50,350 bases of DNA from Acidithiobacillus ferrivorans (GTDB taxonomy: Bacteria > Pseudomonadota > Gammaproteobacteria > Acidithiobacillales > Acidithiobacillaceae). The stretch is taken from the NCBI GenBank assembly GCA_018853935.1, contig JAAOMR010000125.1:1-50350 (forward strand). Direction: 5' to 3'. The notes under the pieces are model-generated. The model saw nothing but the letters and a program-made list of their open reading frames with translations. It was not told the DNA's origin and ran no database searches. The position numbers were made by a program, and so were the translations under genes. Within the stretch, counting starts at the first letter, position 1; the number at the start of each line of letters is the position of its first letter. Below, piece after piece: positions 36,718 through 45,383 of this stretch.

Positions 36718-37501
36718 TCCGGATGAGGCCATTGACTGGCAGGGTGCTGCCGTCTCCTGTGAAGCCTGCCCGGAGCGCGGGATCCCGGAGGTGAAGTGCG
36801 AAGCACTGCATGCCTGTATGCATGATCGTTACGCCAAAAGGGTGGATCGCTTTTTTCGCTGGAATCCACAGATCGCCAAGGATTATCTGCAACACGGCTA
36901 CTTTGAGGTGCGGGCTTGCGCCGCACGTTATGCGGATATTTTTCATTTGCCCGCACTGATGGACGATCCTGACGAAACCGTGCGCTGGGCGGTAGCGCAA
37001 AGGCTCCCGCAACGCTATCTGCTGCGGATGATCCACGATCCGCATCGGGAAGTGCGTATCCGGGTGGCCGCGCGACTGGATGACCGTAACCTGCCGGCCA
37101 TGATGCACGATGCGGATTATTACGTACGTCTGGAGGTGGCGCGGCGTCTGCCCAAGGGCCTGTTACCGCTCATGATGCATGATTCCGATGTGGAGGTCCG
37201 GCGGGTTGTGGCCAAACGCATCGGCGTGGATGTCCTGGTCAAAATGCTGCAGGACGACGATCCCGGGGTCCGTCTGGATGCCATTGAACGGGTACCGGTG
37301 TCGATTCTTTCCACGCTGGTTGACGATGCGGATTGGCGTATCCGCTACGAGGTGGCCGCGCGCGGGAGCCGGGAAGCGGTAATCCGCCTGTTGGCGGACG
37401 CGGATTATGAGGTGCGTCGTTGTGCTGCGGAACGCCTGGGGAAAGGCGAAGCGCTTTCCAGACAACGATTGCCGGGGGAGGGCGAGATATGGCCGGAATG
37501 A
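36710..37501 (+). CDS. LRV (leucine-rich repeat variant) Fe-S protein
   Basis: The 263-residue protein has an N-terminal cysteine cluster motif C-x2-C-x9-C-x5-C (CEACPERG, KCEALHAC), the [4Fe-4S] domain of LRV proteins, then about eight 24-residue repeats of the form DPDETVRWAVAQRL, DPHREVRIRVAARL, DADYYVRLEVARRL, making an alpha/3-10 solenoid. Azotobacter has a related nif-linked LRV protein. Role is unknown; possibly a redox-sensitive docking platform. Confidence 0.9.
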   Translation: MSDPDEAIDWQGAAVSCEACPERGIPEVKCEALHACMHDRYAKRVDRFFRWNPQIAKDYLQHGYFEVRACAARYADIFHLPALMDDPDETVRWAVAQRLPQRYLLRMIHDPHREVRIRVAARLDDRNLPAMMHDADYYVRLEVARRLPKGLLPLMMHDSDVEVRRVVAKRIGVDVLVKMLQDDDPGVRLDAIERVPVSILSTLVDDADWRIRYEVAARGSREAVIRLLADADYEVRRCAAERLGKGEALSRQRLPGEGEIWPE

Positions 37502-37791
37502 GCAGAGACAGTGCAACGGTGGAGTTGGGCGCAGAACCCGAGTTCAATTATGGAGATAAAGTCCGTTCCCGCAAGCATGTGAAAAATGACGGGACATTCA
37601 CCGGCGCCGAAATTGGCGAGGTGATTGTTACAAAAGGCGATGTCGGTTTTATCATCAGTATCGGCACCTATTTGCAACAATTTTATATTTATGGCGTGGA
37701 TTTTTATGAACGTGGTCATCTGGTCGGTATGAAGGGCCGCGAACTGGAACTGATCGAATACAATCCGAGTCAGGAGGAGAAAATCTCATGA
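37489..37791 (+). CDS. nifZ: NifZ
   Basis: The 100-residue protein has the NifZ domain (EFNYGDKVRSRKHVKNDGTF, DVGFIISIGTYLQQFYIYGVDF). NifZ takes part in P-cluster maturation of the MoFe protein. ATG at 37489 follows GGGGGAGGG by seven bases; ATG at 37498, overlapping the LRV stop as ATGA, is the alternative. Confidence 0.94.
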   Translation: MAGMSRDSATVELGAEPEFNYGDKVRSRKHVKNDGTFTGAEIGEVIVTKGDVGFIISIGTYLQQFYIYGVDFYERGHLVGMKGRELELIEYNPSQEEKIS

Positions 37792-38042
37792 TGGATTTGC
37801 GCCCCCCCCGATTTGATTGGGGCCTCAAGGTATTGGCTGGCGATGATATTTTTAATGACGGGACTTATCCGGGGGAGGCCGAAGGGGCCTTGCTGGTAGC
37901 CAAGGACAGTCCGGGAGAAATCGTGCGGGTAGGACATCATGAGGAGAGCAACACGCCCCTCTACCTCGTGGAGTTCGCCAACGGCATGGTGGTGGGTTGC
38001 CTGGAAGAGGAAATACTGCCCATCGGAGAGCCAAAACCATGA
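37788..38042 (+). CDS. NifZ-like second copy (84 aa)
   Basis: An 84-residue protein with NifZ-like features: GLKVLAGDDIFNDGTYPG, GEIVRVGHHE and LYLVEFANGMVVGCLEEEI. It overlaps nifZ by four bases (ATGA) and overlaps the next nifS copy likewise. Some nifZ genes are two-domain; here the domains are encoded by two coupled genes. Confidence 0.82.
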   Translation: MMDLRPPRFDWGLKVLAGDDIFNDGTYPGEAEGALLVAKDSPGEIVRVGHHEESNTPLYLVEFANGMVVGCLEEEILPIGEPKP

Positions 38043-39223
38043 ATATAACGCGCAGCATTTATCTCGATAACAATGCGACAACGGCCTTGGCACCGGCGGC
38101 ACTGGACGCCATGTTGCCCTATTTGTCCACGGAATATGCCAATCCTTCCAGCGCCTCCGAAGCGGGTGCAAGCGTCAAGAAAGTTTTGGGTGAGGCGCGG
38201 GTTGCGGTGGGCAGGTTGCTGGGTGCTTCACCCGCGGAACTGATTTTCACCAGTGGCGCGACCGAGGGCAATCATACGGCGATCCTGGGCGCGCTCTCCA
38301 TGATCAAGGGCAGACGCCACCTGATCACCAGCCAGGTAGAGCACCCCTCGGTGCTGTTGATGTGTCAGCATCTGGAGCGCCTCGGGATAGAAGTGAGTTA
38401 CCTGCCAGTGGATGCAGAGGGGCGGCTGGACCTCGCAGACCTGCGTGCCGCCTTGCGTCCGGATACCGCCCTGGTTTCTCTCATGTGGGCGAACAATGAA
38501 ACGGGTGTGCTCTTTCCAATCGTTGAAGCGGCGGCCATGGCGCATGACGCGGGGGCTTTTTTCCATACGGATGCGACCCAGGCCCTCGGCAAGCTGCCGG
38601 TGAATGCCGCCGCATCCGGCGTGGATTTCCTATCCTGCTCTGCACACAAGATTCATGGGCCAAAGGGGGTGGGGGCGCTCTTTGTCCGCAAAGGCATTGC
38701 CTTACCACCACTATTTCATGGTCATCAGGAACGGGGACGCCGGGGCGGTACTGAGAATGTTCCAGGTATTATTGGCTTTGCGGCGGCTGCTCGCCTGCTC
38801 ACCAATATCGAACACGAGGCTCGCTACCTGCAGGGATTGCGCGATCATTTTGAACAAGGCCTGTTGGCCTTCATGCCCTGCGCGCGCATCCACGGGCAGG
38901 ATGCCGAGCGTTTGCCCAATACCAGTAATATTGGATTCATCGCTCTGGATAGTGAAGAGCTGCTCTATCGCCTGGAGCAGGAGGGCATTACTGCGGCCGC
39001 CGGTGCCGCCTGTGCTGCTGGCGGTCAGGAACCTTCCCATGTGCTGACGGCTATGGGCTTTTCTAAAACGGCGGTGCTGTCCTCGCTGCGTTTCTCCTTT
39101 GGACGCCTGAACCGGTCGGAGGATGTGGAACGGGTGCTCCGCGTATTACCAGGCATTCTGTTGGGCATGATGGACATGCCACCGATGACGGCGGCTGGTG
39201 CCGCAATTTCTTGTGCACACTGA
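38039..39223 (+). CDS. nifS: Cysteine desulfurase, second NifS copy
   Basis: The 394-residue PLP enzyme has YLDNNATTALAP at the start, PLP lysine in SAHKIHGPKGVGAL and the active cysteine in GAACAAGGQEPSHVL. The cysteine loop (AACAAGG) differs from the usual SACTSG of NifS at 15540-16748. Coupled to the NifZ-like gene by ATGA. Two nif-linked desulfurases may serve NifU and NifB/IscA separately. Confidence 0.94.
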   Translation: MNITRSIYLDNNATTALAPAALDAMLPYLSTEYANPSSASEAGASVKKVLGEARVAVGRLLGASPAELIFTSGATEGNHTAILGALSMIKGRRHLITSQVEHPSVLLMCQHLERLGIEVSYLPVDAEGRLDLADLRAALRPDTALVSLMWANNETGVLFPIVEAAAMAHDAGAFFHTDATQALGKLPVNAAASGVDFLSCSAHKIHGPKGVGALFVRKGIALPPLFHGHQERGRRGGTENVPGIIGFAAAARLLTNIEHEARYLQGLRDHFEQGLLAFMPCARIHGQDAERLPNTSNIGFIALDSEELLYRLEQEGITAAAGAACAAGGQEPSHVLTAMGFSKTAVLSSLRFSFGRLNRSEDVERVLRVLPGILLGMMDMPPMTAAGAAISCAH

Positions 39224-39235
39224 AAGGAATACCCC

Positions 39236-39445
39236 ATGAAGGTGATGATTCGTAAAAATGCTGCCGGTGAGCTGACGGCGTATGTGCCCAAGAAGGATCT
39301 TGAAGAACCTATTACCGACTGTCAGAAGCCGGAACTGTGGGGCGGGGTGGTGACGTTGGCTAACGGCTGGCGCCTGGAATTACCGGAGATGCCCAGTGAT
39401 ACCCGTCTGCCTATCACCGTAGAAGCTCGGCGTCTGGAGGGCTGA
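39236..39445 (+). CDS. nifT: NifT/FixU
   Basis: The 69-residue protein (MKVMIRKNAAGELTAYVPKKDLEEPI, WGGVVTLANGWRLELP) is NifT/FixU, a small conserved nif protein of unclear function. AAAGGAA precedes its ATG. Confidence 0.95.
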   Translation: MKVMIRKNAAGELTAYVPKKDLEEPITDCQKPELWGGVVTLANGWRLELPEMPSDTRLPITVEARRLEG

Positions 39446-39449
39446 GATC

Positions 39450-39722
39450 ATGAAATTGACCGACGAGGATATCGCGGTGTTATTTGATCTGGGCCAGACG
39501 GTCTGCCGGTCTGGCGAAGGTGTTCTGCCCGTTCTGCGCACGCAGTTCCCCGGACTGCCCATTACTCAATGCCCCGCCAGCGATGTCAGCGACGAGCCTT
39601 TCCGTGCCGGTGAATATTTTGACCTGCATCTGCTCGATACCCGTGACCACTGCTGGAAGGTCACCGCAGATTCCCTGGCGGCAACGGGTCTGTTGCTGGC
39701 TATGCATGGGAGGGTGTCATGA
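39450..39722 (+). CDS. Nif-linked small protein, DUF6129-like
   Basis: The 90-residue protein (ALPVLRTQFPGLPITQCP type layout: VLPVLRTQFPGLPITQCPAS) with an EYFDLHLLDTRDHCW segment resembles the small DUF6129 proteins found in nif clusters, but I am only moderately sure. It overlaps the following gene by four bases. Confidence 0.65.
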   Translation: MKLTDEDIAVLFDLGQTVCRSGEGVLPVLRTQFPGLPITQCPASDVSDEPFRAGEYFDLHLLDTRDHCWKVTADSLAATGLLLAMHGRVS

Positions 39723-40861
39723 GCACACCCGAGATACTACTATCGGATCCGGACATCAGCCCCGGTGAACTGGAGGCCGTAGAGGCCGTTTTGCGGTCCC
39801 CTCGCATTAGTGCGGGTGAACAAGTGGAGGCTTTCGAGGCGGCTTTTGCGGCCTACCACGGGCGGCGCTATGCTGTCGCCGTTGCCAGCCCGACGCTCGC
39901 CCTGATGCTCTGTCTGCGTGCCTACGAGCTCAGGGCAGGCGATGAAGTCATCCTCTCACCCTATAGCTGGTGGCAGATCGGCCACGCCTTGGCCTGGTAC
40001 GGAGCTCAGCCGGTGTTTGCCGATATCGACTACTACTCCGGCACGATCTCCCCCAAAGGGACTGAGACCCTGATCACGGAGAAAACCCGGGCGATTCTCG
40101 CCGGCAATACCAAGGGGCATCCCGCCTTCTGGCAGGAGCTGCGCAGGATGGCCAACGAAAACGGCCTGCTGCTGCTGGAAGATTCGACGGAGGCCATCGG
40201 CTCCCGTTATCAGGACAAACTGGTAGGCAGCTTCGGGGACAGCGCTATTTTTGCCTTTGCCCAGCCCTCTGCCCTGGTCTGTGGTGAAGGTGCCATGATC
40301 GTCACGGACGATACCGAAACGGTCAGCCGTCTGCGCCAATACCGCGCGCGCGGCATCAGTGAGCGGGGCTCGGTGGTGGCGCCTACCCGTCCACCCCTGC
40401 AAGCAGAAATGAGCGATATTCAGGCCACCATCGGGCTGGTCCAGCTCGCCCGTCTGGACGGTATTTTGCAACGCCGGCAGCAGGTGGAAGCACTGTACTT
40501 TGAGTACATGAAGTCCTTTGAAGGTATCAAGGATCCCTACCATGGGCCGGATGCCAGCGCGGTGCACTGGTTTGTGTACGAAGTACATCTCGGCACCCGA
40601 TTCAGCCGCAGCAGTCGGGATGCCATCGTCACCGATCTCCGCGCCCAGGGTATCGAGGCGGCCTCTTACTGCCTGCCCATGCATACGCAATCCTATTATC
40701 GCGAGCGCGGCGGCGGTCATTGCCCGACCGCCGTGCGGGTATCCGATCGCACCCTGATCCTGCCTTTTCACCCACGTCTGGGAGAAGAGGAAATCGCCTT
40801 TATCATCGAAACCTTGAAGGATGCATCCGTCAATGTGGGTGCCGGTGCCGCCATTTATTAG
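39719..40861 (+). CDS. DegT/DnrJ/EryC1/StrS-family protein lacking the PLP lysine
   Basis: The 380-residue protein follows the DegT aminotransferase fold: SPTLALMLCLRAYEL, GDEVILSPYSWW, LLLEDSTEAIGS (Asp155 for the PLP ring nitrogen), IFAFAQPSALVCGEGAMIV and the C-terminal LPMHTQSYY. In active members the aligned position reads F-x-F-x-x-x-K before x-x-x-x-GEG; here Ser184 replaces that lysine, so normal PLP transamination should not occur. It overlaps the preceding gene by four bases. In a nif operon with a ferredoxin and SIR2-like gene its role is open: binding protein, dehydratase-like chemistry or regulator. Confidence 0.85.
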   Translation: MSTPEILLSDPDISPGELEAVEAVLRSPRISAGEQVEAFEAAFAAYHGRRYAVAVASPTLALMLCLRAYELRAGDEVILSPYSWWQIGHALAWYGAQPVFADIDYYSGTISPKGTETLITEKTRAILAGNTKGHPAFWQELRRMANENGLLLLEDSTEAIGSRYQDKLVGSFGDSAIFAFAQPSALVCGEGAMIVTDDTETVSRLRQYRARGISERGSVVAPTRPPLQAEMSDIQATIGLVQLARLDGILQRRQQVEALYFEYMKSFEGIKDPYHGPDASAVHWFVYEVHLGTRFSRSSRDAIVTDLRAQGIEAASYCLPMHTQSYYRERGGGHCPTAVRVSDRTLILPFHPRLGEEEIAFIIETLKDASVNVGAGAAIY

Positions 40862-40902
40862 TGTGTTGTTTTTATGTTCATTTTAATAGAGGAGAAGATT
40901 GA

Positions 40903-41208
40903 ATGCCCATTATCACCATCAAACCCAGTGGTAAAACCGTCGAGATGCCCGTGGGGGCCAGTCTCGCTGCCGCAGTGATTGCCGCTGGTGAGTCTATGGT
41001 TCTGAAGTGCGAAGGCAAAGGTGAATGCGATAGCTGCCATATTTTCGTCCAGGAAGGTCGAAAGAGCGTGTCTAAAATCCAGCGTCTGGAAAATGAGCGA
41101 CTGGATGCCATCGTTGGCGTCGGCAGCAAATCCCGTCTGGCTTGTCAGGCCATGATCGGTGAAGAAGATGTTGTCATCGAGCTTTTGGGATTTTCTTCAG
41201 GCTTATAA
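40903..41208 (+). CDS. [2Fe-2S] plant-type ferredoxin after DegT-like gene
   Basis: The 101-residue ferredoxin has C-x5-C-x2-C (CEGKGECDSC) and a distal Cys in RLACQAMI. It is related to the pair at 23893-24606. GAGGAGAAG precedes the ATG. It sits between the DegT-like gene and an unknown small gene, suggesting it reduces a neighbouring protein or nitrogenase. Confidence 0.92.
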   Translation: MPIITIKPSGKTVEMPVGASLAAAVIAAGESMVLKCEGKGECDSCHIFVQEGRKSVSKIQRLENERLDAIVGVGSKSRLACQAMIGEEDVVIELLGFSSGL

Positions 41209-41218
41209 GGAGACCATT

Positions 41219-41443
41219 ATGGAACAAACACTCGTCGTGATTCATGTGCGCTTTGCCAATGATGGCAGTGTGCGGGAAATTGGCGAGTGTCCCAGCGGGA
41301 CCAGTCCCCAGGACTGGTTCAATGCGCTGAGCAGACACTCGTCCAATAGTTATGAATCGCTCTCCGGCGGAAGGGGTATTTTTCGCCTCGAACCAGCGGT
41401 CATCGAACAGATCAAGGCCGCAGTTCTTTCCCCCGTTACATAA
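41219..41443 (+). CDS. Hypothetical protein, 74 aa
   Basis: A 74-residue protein starting MEQTLVVIHVRFANDG with one Cys (GECPSG) and a C-terminal helix. AAGGAG is seven bases before the ATG and the gene is 10 bp after the ferredoxin. The product is small, soluble and of unknown family, probably an operon partner of the ferredoxin or SIR2-like protein. Confidence 0.7.
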   Translation: MEQTLVVIHVRFANDGSVREIGECPSGTSPQDWFNALSRHSSNSYESLSGGRGIFRLEPAVIEQIKAAVLSPVT

Positions 41444-41455
41444 GGAAGTATAACT

Positions 41456-42283
41456 ATGGACAAGGATCTTTCGGAAATCTTCAGCGGCCTTGCGGAAGGG
41501 CGCATCATTCCTTATCTCGGTCCTGGTCTGTTGCCAGAGGCCGGTGCCACGCTGCCCAGCGAGTTGCCGGCATTGGCGGAGCTGCTCAGCAGCCAGGTGA
41601 CGGTTCCCCACAAGGTCCGTCGCAACCTCACCGGAGCCGCGCAATATATCGAGAACTTCAAGCATCGCAAGACCCTCGTGGGCATGATGGACAAGGCCTT
41701 TGCCGGGGATCCGCCGCTTCATCCTTTGCAGCGCGAACTGGCTGCCCGAAAACTCCCGTTGATCGTCCACCTCTGGTACGACAATGGTATGGCCAAGGCC
41801 TTGGCCGAACAGGGTACACGCTGGGGACGTATCCAGGGACTCAGCCAGACCGAGCATTTCGGCCACTGGACGGGATATATGAATGCCGCCGGTCAACCAG
41901 TTGACGCCGCCGTCGCCGCCCAGTGGGACACGATACTGTATGAGCCTTGGGGCTCGCAAAGTCCGGCCAACAATTACCTCGTTTCCGATACGGATTTTGT
42001 CGAAGTGCTGACGGAAATTGACATTCAGACGCCTATCCCGGAGATCGTCCAACAAATTCGCATCGGGCGTCATTTTCTTTTTGTCGGATGCCGTTTCAAC
42101 GATCAGTTGCAGCGCAATTTTGCCCGTCAGATCATGAAGCGTTCAACGGATCGTCATTGGGCCCTGATGGAAGCGCCGCTGACCCGGAACGAAGCACGTT
42201 TTGTCCGTGAGCAGGGAATACAGGTGCTCCAGATACCCTCCAGCGTGTTGCTGGACGGGGCCGCCGTGGCCAAGGCGGGATAA
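41456..42283 (+). CDS. SIR2-like (SIR2_2 type) protein
   Basis: The 275-residue product has a Rossmann-like NAD-binding start RIIPYLGPGLLPEAGATLP, the PLIVHLWYDNGMAKAL segment aligned with the N-Y-D-D-L-L part of SIR2_2 domains, and HFLFVGCRFNDQLQR near the end, corresponding to the G-F/C-S-x-x-D segment. No clear sirtuin catalytic His or zinc ribbon. Likely binds NAD or ADP-ribose. It is the penultimate gene of the nifB operon; since nitrogenase is controlled by NAD-dependent DraT, an NAD link is worth testing. Confidence 0.8.
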   Translation: MDKDLSEIFSGLAEGRIIPYLGPGLLPEAGATLPSELPALAELLSSQVTVPHKVRRNLTGAAQYIENFKHRKTLVGMMDKAFAGDPPLHPLQRELAARKLPLIVHLWYDNGMAKALAEQGTRWGRIQGLSQTEHFGHWTGYMNAAGQPVDAAVAAQWDTILYEPWGSQSPANNYLVSDTDFVEVLTEIDIQTPIPEIVQQIRIGRHFLFVGCRFNDQLQRNFARQIMKRSTDRHWALMEAPLTRNEARFVREQGIQVLQIPSSVLLDGAAVAKAG

Positions 42284-42299
42284 AGCAGGGGACAAGGCC

Positions 42300-42749
42300 A
42301 TGTTGTGGAGCAAAACCTGTGACTACGCGCTTCAGGCTTTGGTGTACGTGGCAGCGCAGCCGGAGGATTTCTGTGTGCGCGGTCAGGATGTGGCTGCCTA
42401 CCTCTATGACGTGCCTGCTCCCTACCTGGCGAAGATTCTCAGGGAATTGGCGGGGAAGGGCATACTTCAGTCGTTCAAGGGGCGCGGCGGCGGCTTTCTG
42501 CTGGCGCCGGGAATCCGGGAATCGGGACTTCTGGAGATGGTGAGGCGTATTGCCGGTGAACCTTTTGGCGAAGGATGCGTTTTGGGCCTCGCCAAGTGCA
42601 CAGATGCGACCGCCTGTCCTGTGCACCACGCATGGTCACCCATTAAAAACAAGGTGTTGGAATTGCTTCGCCAGAAAACGATAGGGCAGATGGCGGAGGC
42701 CGTGCGCGATGGCCGCTATGATTTACGGCTATTGCGCAAGGCGGGATAG
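42300..42749 (+). CDS. Rrf2-family transcriptional regulator with Fe-S cysteines
   Basis: The 149-residue protein starts with MLWSKTCDYALQALVYVA, the Rrf2 helix-turn-helix domain, and has three cysteines at 93, 100 and 106 (GCVLGLAKC, TDATACP), a C-x6-C-x5-C spacing close to the [2Fe-2S] site of IscR/NsrR proteins. It is the last gene of the nifB operon, 16 bp after the SIR2-like gene. It may report cluster or redox status to nif genes or to Fe-S genes elsewhere. Confidence 0.9.
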   Translation: MLWSKTCDYALQALVYVAAQPEDFCVRGQDVAAYLYDVPAPYLAKILRELAGKGILQSFKGRGGGFLLAPGIRESGLLEMVRRIAGEPFGEGCVLGLAKCTDATACPVHHAWSPIKNKVLELLRQKTIGQMAEAVRDGRYDLRLLRKAG

Positions 42750-42801
42750 CGGGTGCGCCCCATGCTGATCAAAATCTCCTGACGCGCGGGAGTCACAGGT
42801 C

Positions 42802-43656
42802 TTATGCGGGGCGGATTTCCACACCGATATCGGCCGGTGTGGCGTGATAAACGGCGCTGGTTACGAGGGTGTCCATACCGGTTGCCGCATAGGACTGAAT
42901 ATTCGCAAGGGTGATTCCGCCCGCTGCAAACAACGTAACTTCAGGTGCTACGACGCGCAGCTGCGCGGCAATTTCTGCCAGGAGCCCGGGGGGCAATTTG
43001 TCAAACTGGATGCCAGCGACCCCGGCCTGAGCCAGTGCCAGGGCGTCCGTCAGGGTGTGATCCGTCTTTTGCACTTCCACCACGATCTTGCTGGAGGGAA
43101 CCTGTCTCCGGTATTGCGCCAACTCTTGCAAGAAAGGCGACAAACCACCTAAAAAGGCCAGGTGCTGGTCAAACACCAGAACACTTTCCGAAAGACCCAG
43201 CCGGTGCGGCATGATTCCCCCCGCGAGAGCAGCCATGACGGCAAAGCGCCGTATTCCAGGAATATTCTTACGCGTCGCAACCACGGATATTCGGGGATTG
43301 ATCTGGCGCGCCTGCTGTACCAATTGCGCGGAGTAGGTCGCGATGCCACACGCGTACTCCAACACGTTTTGCGCCACTTTCCAGGCAGAGTGGGCAGCAC
43401 TTGCGGAACCTTCCGCAGCCAGCAGAGTGCTTCCTGTTGCGGCCAATGCGCCCGACGGCTGACTTTCGGTCATGCTAAGGCCGCAGGCGTCCAGTATCTG
43501 TGCGGCCAGTTCGGTCCCGGCGACCGTGATGTCCTGACGACAGCGAAAACGCATGACCGCTGCCTTGCCGCCAATACCCAGCATGTGGGTGGTGAGGTCC
43601 AGGAAAGGCTGATCTTCCTGGATGAGTGCAGCAATTTCCTGCGGAGAGAAATACAT
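42802..43656 (-). CDS. modD: ModD, nicotinate-nucleotide pyrophosphorylase-like Mo protein
   Basis: The 284-residue protein is a QPRTase-fold homologue with the ModD-type start (YFSPQEIAALIQEDQPFLDLTTHMLGIGG), TRKNIPGIRRFAVMAAL and the C-terminal FAAGGITLANIQSYAATGMDTLVTSA. ModD genes accompany molybdate uptake genes in diazotrophs; function is not settled. It is convergent with the Rrf2 gene. Confidence 0.88.
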   Translation of the reverse strand: MYFSPQEIAALIQEDQPFLDLTTHMLGIGGKAAVMRFRCRQDITVAGTELAAQILDACGLSMTESQPSGALAATGSTLLAAEGSASAAHSAWKVAQNVLEYACGIATYSAQLVQQARQINPRISVVATRKNIPGIRRFAVMAALAGGIMPHRLGLSESVLVFDQHLAFLGGLSPFLQELAQYRRQVPSSKIVVEVQKTDHTLTDALALAQAGVAGIQFDKLPPGLLAEIAAQLRVVAPEVTLFAAGGITLANIQSYAATGMDTLVTSAVYHATPADIGVEIRPA

Positions 43657-43721
43657 GATATAGCCCCTAACAGCGAACGATTATGCATCTGATGTTGGCG
43701 AGTGAGTATATCCCGGAACAA

Positions 43722-45191
43722 CTAAAGATCAGAAAGAGCGGATTCCATATCTCCGGTCGCTGGCGCGGGCGGCAATTGGAAAGAAACATAACGCAACTGC
43801 AAATATTCCTCCAACCCCCATTTGCCGCCCTCGACGCCCAGCCCAGAAAGCTTGTTGCCGCCGAAAGGCGCTTGCGGGGTGGCGGGAGACCCGTCATTGA
43901 CGCCGACGATGCCGCATTGCAGCGCCTCCGCGACGCGGTATGCGCGTCCGAGATCGCGGGTCCAGAGATAAGCGGCCAGGCCATAGGGGGTGTCATTGGC
44001 GCGGGCGATAGCTTCTGCTTCGCTGCGAAACCCCTGTATGGGCAGCAGGGGGCTGAAGCTTTCTTCGTGGAATATACGACTCTGCGGATCGAGATCGGCG
44101 AGGAGGGTCGGGGCGCACCACAGGCCTTGTGCATCCCCTCCGCACAGCAGCCGCGCGCCGCGGTCCAGGGCATCCTGCAATTGCGCCTTGAACTTCTGGA
44201 CAGCGGCTGCGGAAACCAGCGGCCCGATGTCAGTGTCCTCTGCAAAGGGGTCTCCGATCTTGAGATGACTTACCGCGTCGAGGTAACGTGCGGTAAACTC
44301 CGGCAGAATCGCATCATCCACATACAAGCGGTTGGCGGCGACACAGGATTGGCCAGCATAGCGGAATTTGGCATGGATGGTCATGGCCACCGCCGCAGCG
44401 ATGTCCGCATCGGCAAAAATAAGCACTGGAGCGTGTCCGCCCAGTTCCAGAGAAAGCCGTTTGATGGTCGGCGATCCCTGCGCATAAAGCTTCTGTCCGA
44501 CCGCCGTGGAACCGGTAAAACTCAACTTGGCTATGCGCGGGTCAGCCATCAGTCGTTCCGCCAGGGGTGCAGGATCAGAGCTGGGGAGAACCTGCAGAGT
44601 GCCCGCGGGGCCTTCCGCCTCGGCCCAGAGTTCGGCAAGTTTTAGGGCGGAGAGCGGCGTTTGCTCATCGGGCTTGAGGATGACTGTACAGCCGGCTGCC
44701 AGCGCCGGCGCTATCTTGCGAACGACCATGGAGACCGGGCTGTTCCACGGTGTAATGGCGAATACCGGACCAACCGGCACTTTCCAGATCTGTAAGCGCT
44801 TGTCTGGAAACTGGGAGGGGATACTTTCGCCGGTGATGCGCTTGCATTCTTCGGCATACCAGCGCGCCAAAGTGACTGCGGTTTTGATTTCGGCACGACT
44901 CTGGCGTATGGGTTTACCCATCTCCCAGGTGATGAGACGGGCGAGGTCTTCTGCGTGAATCTGGATGAGGTCCGCCCAACGGCTGAGAATGGCCGCGCGC
45001 CGGTAGACGACAGTTTGACGCCAGATTGCAAAAGCGAGCACTGCCGCCTGCACCGCCGCTTCAGCCTCCCGAGCTCCGCAATCGGACACTTCGGCGAGCA
45101 TCTGTTGATTGACCGGGCTCCGCACCACAAAGTGTATGCCGAGGTCTGTCCAGCATCCATTGATGAATGCGGCTGTCGGTGCAAGGGGCAT
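43722..45191 (-). CDS. NAD(P)-dependent aldehyde dehydrogenase, succinate-semialdehyde type
   Basis: The 489-residue enzyme has ITPWNSPVSM, the catalytic Glu in LSLELGGHAP and the catalytic Cys in YAGQSCVAANRLYV, then EESFSPLLPI. It belongs to the succinate-semialdehyde dehydrogenase/GabD branch of the family. The start MPLAPTAAFING is chosen because AGGA stands seven bases upstream; TTG at 45245 would be longer. It probably belongs to the flanking chromosome rather than the nif set. Confidence 0.9.
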   Translation of the reverse strand: MPLAPTAAFINGCWTDLGIHFVVRSPVNQQMLAEVSDCGAREAEAAVQAAVLAFAIWRQTVVYRRAAILSRWADLIQIHAEDLARLITWEMGKPIRQSRAEIKTAVTLARWYAEECKRITGESIPSQFPDKRLQIWKVPVGPVFAITPWNSPVSMVVRKIAPALAAGCTVILKPDEQTPLSALKLAELWAEAEGPAGTLQVLPSSDPAPLAERLMADPRIAKLSFTGSTAVGQKLYAQGSPTIKRLSLELGGHAPVLIFADADIAAAVAMTIHAKFRYAGQSCVAANRLYVDDAILPEFTARYLDAVSHLKIGDPFAEDTDIGPLVSAAAVQKFKAQLQDALDRGARLLCGGDAQGLWCAPTLLADLDPQSRIFHEESFSPLLPIQGFRSEAEAIARANDTPYGLAAYLWTRDLGRAYRVAEALQCGIVGVNDGSPATPQAPFGGNKLSGLGVEGGKWGLEEYLQLRYVSFQLPPAPATGDMESALSDL

Positions 45192-45383
45192 GAATTTTCC
45201 TGTGGGCAATGGACGGAAGCCGGGACGTTGCCGAATAAGCTCCAAAGAGGGTACGCTTGCGGCTCAGGTTGTATCGGATTGACTGTAGCGCAGGCATTCA
45301 TAAAGCGCAAAAAGGCCATGCCCGCGCAGTAAGTATCATAAACACACTGGCCTCTATACACCCATCTGGAGCAAGACCTATTG

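Noticed and set aside
45294-45310. GG-N10-GC at AGGCATTCATAAAGCGC as sigma-54 promoter for the truncated haemoglobin gene
   Set aside because: Spacing fits but the -12 side is AAGCG rather than TTGC and the -24 side lacks TGG; no NifA site is near.
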